A DNA stretch of 64,000 nt. Origin: Gammaproteobacteria bacterium. Its GTDB lineage: Bacteria > Pseudomonadota > Gammaproteobacteria > Thiohalospirales > Thiohalospiraceae. The stretch covers positions 1-64,000 of the forward strand of contig WFVH01000022.1 in the NCBI GenBank assembly GCA_015491735.1, read 5' to 3'. The notes beneath the pieces were generated by a model that was given only the letters and a program-made list of their open reading frames with translations, had not been told where the DNA came from and searched no databases. Both the position numbers and the translations under genes were made by a program. Below are positions 1 to 5,619 of this stretch, in pieces (position 1 is the first letter of the stretch; every line of letters begins with the position of its first letter).

Positions 1-462
1 CAGATCCTGCTGCCCAAGGTGCTGGCGATGGGCCTGGCGGTGATGGGCGGCGTTGCCGCCGCCCTGTTCCTGATCATCGAACCCATCTTCCACGTACCCA
101 TCAAGGGCAGTATCCCCCTGTTCTTCCTCGCCACCGCCCTCTACGTATTCGCCAGCTCCGGCCTCGGTCTGTTCATCGCCACCCTGAGCCGCAACCTGGG
201 ACAGGTAGTGATGCTGGTGCTCCTGATCATGATGCCCATGCTCCTCCTCTCCGGCGCCTGGACCCCACCCGAGGCCATGCCCACCCTGCTGCGCGAAGCG
301 ATGCACCTCTCACCGCTCTTCTACCTCACCGAGATGAGCTACGCCATCCTGCTCAAGGGAGCCGGGATGGAGATCCTGTGGAAGCAGATGCTGCAACTCG
401 CCCTGCTGGGCAGCGTGGTGTTTGCCTTCGGCGTGTGGCGGTTTCGGCGGCAGTTTGGGTGA
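1..462 (+). CDS. ABC-2 type transporter permease (3' part only)
   Basis: The reading frame is open from base 1, so the N-terminus lies outside the window; about 153 residues remain. They contain four to five hydrophobic segments, the small-residue-rich ABC-2 core (LFIATLSRNLGQVVML), a loop with SGAWTPPEAMP and HLSPLFYLTEM before the last membrane helix, and a basic C-terminal tail (WRFRRQFG). This is the usual end of an ABC-2 permease of the YhhJ/YbhS type, which forms the inner-membrane channel of an exporter together with an ATPase that should lie upstream. The substrate cannot be told from this part. Confidence 0.8.
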   Translation, partial: QILLPKVLAMGLAVMGGVAAALFLIIEPIFHVPIKGSIPLFFLATALYVFASSGLGLFIATLSRNLGQVVMLVLLIMMPMLLLSGAWTPPEAMPTLLREAMHLSPLFYLTEMSYAILLKGAGMEILWKQMLQLALLGSVVFAFGVWRFRRQFG

Positions 463-546
463 GGGGGCGGGAAAGCTGCCCGGTGTTGGGATTTTTTTTT
501 GCGAGGGGAGAAAGAAAGGGTAAATTTGCCTGGCAAATAGCATCAA

Positions 547-568
547 GTTTCTCTGACCCCGTTGATTC
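547..568 (-). repeat. Degraded RAYT/REP-like end sequence
   Basis: These 22 bases match the right-hand end of the RAYT element at 3399-3420 at about 18 positions, sharing the core CTCTGACCCC followed by T-GAT. In the next 90 bases the phrase GACCCTGCGAAT or a near copy recurs three times. The gap 463-754 is otherwise non-coding and looks like decayed mobile-element sequence. Confidence 0.45.
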
Positions 569-669
569 GTGACCCTGCAATCGTTAAGACGGTATCTGAC
601 CCTGCGAATGGCGCGTCGATCTAATTGATTCGGTTTGAGTTTGACACTGCGAATTTGACATGAGCTCAC

Positions 670-680
670 GGGGGGGGGGG
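670..680 (+). repeat. Homopolymer tract of 11 G
   Basis: An uninterrupted run of 11 G lies about 75 bases upstream of the amidase start codon. Runs of this length slip easily during replication and sequencing. It may vary promoter spacing, or it may be an assembly-sensitive site. Confidence 0.7.
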
Positions 681-754
681 TAATATCTTTGGGTGCGTAG
701 AGGTGAAGCATCTGAGTAATACGGAATTTTGTCACTTTTTTGAGGGAGATAAAA

Positions 755-1519
755 ATGAGCATCCAGTTTCGCCGCAAAGGGAGTAATCCTGTTTTTTGGG
801 GTATCTTTTTGATATCAATATCAACAGGATTATGGGCGGCAGAACCAGGTATGGTATTTTATCCTGATCCTGTTGTTGCCAATGGCAAGAAGGTATATCT
901 GTCGCCGGCCCGTCATTCCAATGCAGGGGGTAGGGGAGAATGTCCAACTCTGAATGGTAATGAAAATACAACCGCCTTGGCGTCAGCGCTTCATATCGTT
1001 AACGATTCCGGATTTGGCCTTTTAGCAAAGGGGTATGAGGTGAGAATCGGAAGGGGAACGCTGAATACCGCGATCATGAGGTCGAATCAATGGAAAGCAG
1101 ATATTCATATTCCTCTCCATAGTAATGCGCGTACGGAACGCTGTAGCAATGGCGATATATCCGCTCACGGAGCTGTAGTCATATACAGGTCAGATAGTGG
1201 AAAGAATCTATCAAGCGATATACTGCACTATATCCAAGACATAACGCCTGGAACGCGTGATTTCGTGTGCCATGAGAGCAGTCCCTGTACTGCGTACAAC
1301 TCCCTTGCCGAGTTGCGTAAGACAAAAGCTGTTGCGGCCTATATCGAAAGGGAATTTCATACTTGGGATCTGGGAGCCAGATATCTGCGGGACGCGATTG
1401 ATAGGGTGGAAATCGCTACAGGTATACAAAAATATTTTAATCGCCATGATGACGATGGCAGACCTAAGTGGTGGAGCATCTGGACGTGGTGGTCATCTTG
1501 GAGTTGGTCTATAAGGTAG
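755..1519 (+). CDS. Secreted N-acetylmuramoyl-L-alanine amidase-like protein (Amidase_3 fold)
   Basis: The product has 254 residues. The ATG at 755 follows GAGGGAG at good spacing; an upstream in-frame TTG (740) lies within the ribosome-binding region. A signal peptide (FWGIFLISISTGLWA) precedes the mature chain. The fold is recognised from the Amidase_3 landmarks in order: a first histidine in LSPARHSNAGGRGEC, a glutamate in NENTTALASAL, GYEVRIGRG, NTAIMRSNQWKADI, and HIPLHSNA, with a glutamate near the C-terminus (SLAELRKTKA). The family uses zinc bound by His/Glu/His to cut the bond between muramic acid and the stem peptide. The C-terminal 18 residues are strikingly tryptophan-rich (WWSIWTWWSSWSWSIR), which I do not recognise from the family. 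The gene is AT-richer than its flanks, suggesting acquisition. The enzyme class is fairly sure; the biological target is unknown. Confidence 0.7.
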   Translation: MSIQFRRKGSNPVFWGIFLISISTGLWAAEPGMVFYPDPVVANGKKVYLSPARHSNAGGRGECPTLNGNENTTALASALHIVNDSGFGLLAKGYEVRIGRGTLNTAIMRSNQWKADIHIPLHSNARTERCSNGDISAHGAVVIYRSDSGKNLSSDILHYIQDITPGTRDFVCHESSPCTAYNSLAELRKTKAVAAYIEREFHTWDLGARYLRDAIDRVEIATGIQKYFNRHDDDGRPKWWSIWTWWSSWSWSIR

Positions 1520-1635
1520 GGTGTGTGCGTTTTAGTATGTCTGCATCTGTCTGTCAGAAAATGAGAGGACAGGCAGGTGGGCTTTCAAAGTCAATGCTGT
1601 TATCCAGAAGCACTTTCGGCTTGTGAATTTATCTC

Positions 1636-2631
1636 ATGAAAAATAGCACAAAAGCATTGACGCTACTCATTCTTGTTCTCTTGGTGTTTGGTGTGTTTTA
1701 TGCTGCATTTTTTGATAAAAAGCCTGCCTTCGTACAGGACACGGCGCAAAAAAAAGAATCCGGTCCAACAGATAAAACCTTGGGGTTTTTTCAATCGTGC
1801 TCACCTGCTGACTCCTGCTCTGAGGAAAACGGCGATAACGTAGTAGAACGACACTCTGAAGCATATTCTCCATTATCTGTTTACCCTGGCTTTCGTGACA
1901 ACGAATCCGGAGGAAGAGAAAAAGACAGAGAGCAGCAAATGCTGGAGGAGCAGCAAAGAGAGCAGATGGTTGCCGAGTGCATGAAAAACAGAGGGTTCAA
2001 ATATACTCCAGCCCAAACCATTGTCATGAGGCATGATGACGATTATACGACACAGGAACTACTCGATATGCTGGAGCAGCAGGATCCTGATGACAAGTAT
2101 CTGAGCCAGCTTTCCGAGGCGGAGCGTCTTGCATATAACCTGGCACTATATGGAGTACCCGATCCCAATGCCGAAGACGCAGAGGCATATGAGAATGTCG
2201 ATCCAAACGCATGCTGGAGTATTGCAAACAGGAAGATTCCTGGCATCTACTCAATAGCCGGCGGACTTGCAGAGGAACGCAGGGCGTTGGACAAGGCCAT
2301 TGCCAGCGACAAAAAAATAGAAGATGCTGTTCGGGCCTGGTCCAGATGCATGGAAGCAAAAGGCTTTCAGTATGAATCTCCAAATGCGATAAAAACTGCC
2401 ATAGGGGATCTTGAAATCTCGCTTCGCAATGAAGATCCGAATAAAGCGCGGCAACAGATTATAGCGGCCTTTGACCCGATAATGACTGCGGGAAAATCCT
2501 GTGATCAGGAAGTAGGGCTTAGCTACATAACCAAAAAAGTCATATATGAACGTGAACAGGCTTTTGTGGATGAGCACCGCGATCTGCTGGAGAAATCAGG
2601 ATCAAAGGGGGGATCAAAGGGGTCAGAGTAA
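1636..2631 (+). CDS. Membrane-anchored protein of unknown function with a duplicated Cys-Met-Gly-Phe motif
   Basis: The product has 331 residues and I do not recognise it as a named family. A single N-terminal hydrophobic segment (ALTLLILVLLVFGVFYAAFF) should anchor it in the inner membrane with the rest in the periplasm. A glutamine/glutamate-rich stretch (about residues 95-115, REQQMLEEQQREQ) is probably helical. Two copies of a short motif follow: AECMKNRGFKYTP (about 115) and SRCMEAKGFQYESP (about 240). Four cysteines pair naturally between the halves, so the protein may be two copies of one disulfide-containing domain. The C-terminus (GSKGGSKGSE) is encoded by a doubled GGATCAAAGGGG phrase, and the stop codon lies in the left repeat of the adjacent RAYT element, so the native C-terminus may have been replaced. 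Confidence 0.6.
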   Translation: MKNSTKALTLLILVLLVFGVFYAAFFDKKPAFVQDTAQKKESGPTDKTLGFFQSCSPADSCSEENGDNVVERHSEAYSPLSVYPGFRDNESGGREKDREQQMLEEQQREQMVAECMKNRGFKYTPAQTIVMRHDDDYTTQELLDMLEQQDPDDKYLSQLSEAERLAYNLALYGVPDPNAEDAEAYENVDPNACWSIANRKIPGIYSIAGGLAEERRALDKAIASDKKIEDAVRAWSRCMEAKGFQYESPNAIKTAIGDLEISLRNEDPNKARQQIIAAFDPIMTAGKSCDQEVGLSYITKKVIYEREQAFVDEHRDLLEKSGSKGGSKGSE

Positions 2632-3417
2632 TTGATTTTCCCTTCCCGCTGCGGTAGAGTGGGGAAAAGGTCAACAGAAGGTAAACCACAGTGGCACGAC
2701 CCCCCCGCCTGAGCCTGCCCGGCATTCCGCAACACATCATCCAGCGCGGCAACAACCGCCAGGCCTGTTTCTTCACCGAAGAGGACTACCCGGTCTATCT
2801 GGACAAGCTAAAGGAGTACAGCCGGAAATATGGCGTAGCGGTCCACGCCTACGTCCTGATGACCAACCATGTGCACCTGCTGTTGACGCCGGAGGAGGCG
2901 GACGGGGTGAGCCGGTTGATTCAATCCCTTGGTCGCTACTATGTCCGCTATGTGAACCAGCGCCATGGCCGCAGCGGCACACTATGGGAGGGGCGCTTCA
3001 AGTCCTGCCTGGTGGATAGCGAGAACTATTTTCTCACCGTCAGCCGCTACATCGAGCTCAACCCTGTCCGTGCCGGGATGGTGGCGGAGCCTGGGGAGTA
3101 TCCCTGGTCGAGCTACCGGAGAAACGCTTTGGGAAAGCCCATCGAGCTGATAACGCCCCATGCCTGCTACCTGTCGTTGGGAAAGACGGATGTACGGAGG
3201 CGGAATGCCTACCGTGCCCTGTTCGACGAGGCGATTGCCGAACACAAGCTCAAGGAGATTCGGGATGCGGTCAACAAGTCCTGGGTGTTGGGTGGAGAGG
3301 GTTTCAGGAAGCGGATAGAGAGGCGAACCGGGAGCCGGGCATTTCCCCTGCCGCGGGGAGGGGACCGCAAATCCGCGAAGTACCGGGAACTCAGGAAGAA
3401 TCAGTTACTCTGACCCC
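2619..3417 (+). mobile_element. RAYT unit bounded by 19-bp inverted repeats
   Basis: GGGGTCAGAGTAATTGATT at 2619-2637 is matched in inverse orientation at 3399-3417 with one mismatch (T to C). Between them lies a single transposase gene of the REP-associated tyrosine transposase group. The left repeat contains the stop codon of the preceding gene and the right repeat contains the stop of the transposase. Just beyond the right repeat an IS110-type gene is cut off after about a dozen codons, so the unit probably landed in, or was deleted into, older mobile DNA. Confidence 0.7.
2691..3413 (+). CDS. REP-associated tyrosine transposase (Y1_Tnp family)
   Basis: The product has 240 residues from a GTG start, with AAGG 10 bases upstream. 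It opens with MARPPRLSLPGIPQHIIQRGNN, typical of RAYT proteins. The metal-binding HUH motif is present as NHVHLLL (about residue 62), and the catalytic-helix region follows with SRYIELNPVRAGMV and a tyrosine in RYIELN. YPWSSYR is another family landmark. Such proteins are thought to mobilise or maintain REP palindromes by single-strand cleavage with a tyrosine nucleophile. The gene appears intact, with about 50 basic residues added at the C-terminus (FRKRIERRTGSR). The matched inverted repeats on both sides support recognition of its own ends. Confidence 0.9.
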   Translation: MARPPRLSLPGIPQHIIQRGNNRQACFFTEEDYPVYLDKLKEYSRKYGVAVHAYVLMTNHVHLLLTPEEADGVSRLIQSLGRYYVRYVNQRHGRSGTLWEGRFKSCLVDSENYFLTVSRYIELNPVRAGMVAEPGEYPWSSYRRNALGKPIELITPHACYLSLGKTDVRRRNAYRALFDEAIAEHKLKEIRDAVNKSWVLGGEGFRKRIERRTGSRAFPLPRGGDRKSAKYRELRKNQLL

Positions 3418-3461
3418 ATCGATCCTGCCAAGTCTATCCAGATTGTCGTAATCTCTCTCAT
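3417..3461 (-). pseudogene. Truncated 5' end of an IS110-family transposase
   Basis: On the minus strand a strong ribosome-binding site (GGAGGAAGGAG) precedes an ATG at 3461 and the codons MREITTIWIDLA, which match the start of IS110-family transposases (usual form M-x-x-I-T-T-I-G-I-D-L-A). The match ends after about 12 codons, exactly where the RAYT right repeat begins. Only the N-terminal codons with the first catalytic aspartate remain, so no protein can be made. The family call rests on this short motif plus the intact leader. Confidence 0.6.
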
Positions 3462-3919
3462 GGTCTCCTTCCTCCGCTTGATGTTGATGGTTGGGTTTAT
3501 ACTTCCATCATGGCGCATTACGACGCCGCTTGTTAAGGGGGGAGGAGACCATCTCATCGGCTGTAACCTAGGTTGCAGATCGAATCTGCCGTTTGCCTTA
3601 TCCTTCGAAATGTATTGAAACAACTACCGGCAGGTCGTACAGCTCTTGTTCTGGAGCCAGTGGTTGGTGGTACGTTGGTTACTTCTCAAACGTTTACTGA
3701 TGCTCCGTTCGCCAAGAGTTTTTGCAGCAAGTGCATAAATAGCTGAGTAGTTACAGCCAGAAATGACTGCTTTATGGTGGATAATTTCCGTTTTCAAATT
3801 TGAAAACGGGGAGGGGAAGAGGCGAGGCGCCGGCTTTCCGTTGCCGGAAAATTGTTGTCGGTATGGGAGTCATGGCGTGATTGGCAGGGAACAGGCTGGA
3901 AGGTAAAGGAGGTGTAGCG
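3462..3919. other. Non-coding stretch, probably the leader or left end of the lost IS110 copy plus unassigned sequence
   Basis: No convincing gene lies in these 458 bases. The part next to the truncated transposase (3462 to about 3640) is its 5' non-coding region; in IS110 elements that region carries the left end and the bridge RNA. I could not fold it. A GCTGAGTAGTTAC at 3742-3754 resembles the end of the 152-bp repeat family but lacks the rest. GATAAT at 3780-3785, followed at once by a long palindrome, could be a promoter with an operator for the genes from 3920 on. Confidence 0.4.
3788..3809. promoter_or_regulatory. Perfect 22-bp palindrome, candidate operator
   Basis: Each half is CCGTTTTCAAA, and the two halves meet with no spacer. 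No T-run follows, so a terminator is unlikely. A GATAAT lies directly upstream (3780-3785) and the HMA-like gene starts 110 bases downstream. A binding site for a dimeric repressor is the simplest reading. Confidence 0.4.
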
Positions 3920-4147
3920 ATGCCGGAAAAAACAAGGCGGGTTTCAATCTATCTTTTGGAAGCGGCGGATCATACCCAACGTGAATATCTTGCAGTACGG
4001 CTGGAGCATCAGCCGGGGATTGAACTGGCGCTGCCGGATTCAGGTGACCCCCACGCCTTGAGGGTTGAATACGAGCCCGGACATTTCAGTGAAGAGACCC
4101 TGCTGGATTTTATATCCCTGCAGGGATTCCATGCCAGAATGGCCTGA
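3920..4147 (+). CDS. Small HMA-like protein lacking the metal-binding cysteines
   Basis: The product has 75 residues. ATG 3920 follows GGAGGT at ideal spacing; an earlier in-frame start at 3881 has no such support. Alternating hydrophobic residues at the start (RRVSIYLLEA) and the C-terminal phrase LRVEYEPGHFSEETLLDFISLQGFHA resemble the last strand-helix-strand of heavy-metal-associated domains (V-x-Y-x-P-x-x-x-S-x-E-x-L-L-x-x-I-x-x-x-G-F). The CxxC metal site of that fold is absent, so copper carriage is unlikely. It precedes hdeD and the P-type ATPase on the same strand. The fold is an inference; the function is unknown. Confidence 0.55.
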   Translation: MPEKTRRVSIYLLEAADHTQREYLAVRLEHQPGIELALPDSGDPHALRVEYEPGHFSEETLLDFISLQGFHARMA

Positions 4148-4223
4148 AACCGGTTGTTCTGACAGCCAGGTGTGGCTGTGTGGTTCCGGTGCTAGTACTC
4201 TGAAACAGTAAGGAGACAACAGG

Positions 4224-4775
4224 ATGGATACGCAACACACTTTTGATGAAAACCCGTTACGCAACTTCGGACCATACAGCCTGATTATCGGTATTCTGCT
4301 GATCGGGCTGGGTACCCTGGGCGTCTTTGTTCCGGGCCTGGCATCGTTGGGTACGGTGCTGTTCTTTTCCTGGTTGTTGATCTTTGGCGGCATCCTGTGG
4401 GCCATTCATACCTACCGTTATGACGCAAAAAGTGTGATGAACTGGCTCAAGCCGGTGCTGCTGCTCAGTGTCGGGGGGCTGATGCTGTTCTATCCGGTAA
4501 CCGGTGTTGCGACACTGGGATTGTTGCTGGCTATCTATCTGTTGATGGATGCGGTCAGCAGTTTTGCCCTTGCCCAGTCTGTTCATCCTGAAAAGGGTTG
4601 GGGATGGATGGCATTTAACGGAGTTATTTCGGCGTTGCTGGCCGCGCTGTTTTTGATCGGCTGGCCGGCCACCTCCATCTGGCTGGTGGGGCTGTATGTG
4701 AGCATCAGTCTGATATTCGACGGCTGGGCGCTGGCTTCCATCGGCTGGGTATTGCGCAAGGGAGTGAAAGGTTGA
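4224..4775 (+). CDS. HdeD/DUF308 family membrane protein
   Basis: The product has 183 residues, with AAGGAG seven bases before the ATG. Six hydrophobic helices appear as three pairs (for example SLIIGILLIGLGTLGVFVPG, VLLLSVGGLMLFYPVTG, LAALFLIGWPATSIWLVGLYV), and the repeated G-x-P-x-x-S/T signature typical of HdeD/DUF308 is seen in each. HdeD in Escherichia coli is tied to acid resistance at high cell density, with mechanism unknown. Placement just upstream of a proton-pumping P-type ATPase is consistent with a pH or membrane-stress role, which is inference. Its stop codon overlaps the TTG of the enolase remnant. Confidence 0.8.
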   Translation: MDTQHTFDENPLRNFGPYSLIIGILLIGLGTLGVFVPGLASLGTVLFFSWLLIFGGILWAIHTYRYDAKSVMNWLKPVLLLSVGGLMLFYPVTGVATLGLLLAIYLLMDAVSSFALAQSVHPEKGWGWMAFNGVISALLAALFLIGWPATSIWLVGLYVSISLIFDGWALASIGWVLRKGVKG

Positions 4776-4909
4776 GTAACAGATTTGCCATTCGATCGGT
4801 GTTGGTGCGGGAGATCCTTGATTCCCGTGGCAATCCTGCCGTGGAGCGGGAGTGTGAGCTTGCTGGTAAGGGTGCCTGTGTGCGCAGATCCGGAGCTTCC
4901 GGATCATGA
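4772..4909 (+). pseudogene. Enolase remnant (N-terminal 45 codons)
   Basis: From a TTG at 4772 (GGGAG eight bases upstream) the frame reads 45 codons and stops at 4909. It contains REILDSRGNPAVE, the conserved N-terminal signature of enolase (Escherichia coli has REIIDSRGNPTVE), and later SGASGS, matching the loop SGASTGS at the right distance. The remaining nearly 400 residues with the catalytic lysines and magnesium ligands are missing. The next gene is phosphoglycerate mutase, the preceding step of glycolysis, so a former eno-gpm pair is likely. The remnant overlaps hdeD and gpmA by 4 bases each, so it may still be translated as a coupling peptide. Confidence 0.8.
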
Positions 4910-5619
4910 GCCGGCTGTACCTGGTCCGGCATGGCCAGTCCATCTGGAATCTGCAGAACCGTTTTACCGGCTGGGTGGATATCTCCCTCAGCCGTCAGGG
5001 GGTGGTGGAGGCACAGCAGGCGGCTGCATTGCTGGCCGGTGAACATTTTGATGTTGCCTTCACATCGGCGCTGCTGCGTGCGCAGGATACGCTCTACGAG
5101 ATTCTCAAGCAGAATCTTTTTTGCGAACAGTATGTGCGGGTGCATGAAAAAAGCAGTGCGTGGTACGAGCATTTTATTCCCGCGGAGGGGGATGCAAATG
5201 AGCTGTGCATCTACGTCTCGGAGAAGCTGAACGAGCGCTACTATGGCGATCTTCAAGGCCTTGACAAGGAGTGGGCCCGCAAGGAGTTCGGAGAGCAGCA
5301 GGTGCATCTGTGGCGGCGCAGCTATGACATTCCGCCCCCCAACGGTGAGAGTCTGAAAATGACGGCGGAGAGGACCATTCCCTACTATCAGGAGAAGATA
5401 GTTCCCCATCTGCGTAACGGTGAGCGGGTGCTGGTCTCTGCGCACGGGAACTCCCTGCGTTCTATCGTTATGCACATTGAACAGATGACTCCGCAGCAGA
5501 TTATTGCGTATGAGCTGGAGACAGGCAGTCCCCATCTGTACGAATTCGACGATGAGCTGCGGCTGATTGGAAAACAGGTTTTCTCTGTTTCAGATAAGGA
5601 AAAAAACCGTGACGGATGA
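4906..5619 (+). CDS. gpmA: 2,3-bisphosphoglycerate-dependent phosphoglycerate mutase
   Basis: The product has 237 residues. It interconverts 3- and 2-phosphoglycerate through a phosphohistidine. The motif LVRHGQSIWN puts the catalytic His at residue 9; the second active-site histidine is in SAHGNSLR (about residue 180), and KLNERYYGDLQG holds the catalytic glutamate. Compared with the Escherichia coli enzyme there is an extra stretch of about 20 residues before KLNERYYG (about residues 72-105). The gene begins inside the enolase remnant and its end overlaps the start of the ATPase gene, suggesting translational coupling from hdeD to the ATPase. Confidence 0.9.
   Translation: MSRLYLVRHGQSIWNLQNRFTGWVDISLSRQGVVEAQQAAALLAGEHFDVAFTSALLRAQDTLYEILKQNLFCEQYVRVHEKSSAWYEHFIPAEGDANELCIYVSEKLNERYYGDLQGLDKEWARKEFGEQQVHLWRRSYDIPPPNGESLKMTAERTIPYYQEKIVPHLRNGERVLVSAHGNSLRSIVMHIEQMTPQQIIAYELETGSPHLYEFDDELRLIGKQVFSVSDKEKNRDG

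Noticed and set aside
3742-3754. GCTGAGTAGTTAC resembling the end of the 152-bp element
   Set aside because: Only 13 bases match; neither the CCCCTGAAA core nor a partner end is nearby, so chance or an unrecognisable relic.
4785-5042. 85-codon plus-strand ORF before gpmA
   Set aside because: It is a shifted frame across the enolase remnant and gpmA; the enolase motif lies in the other frame.
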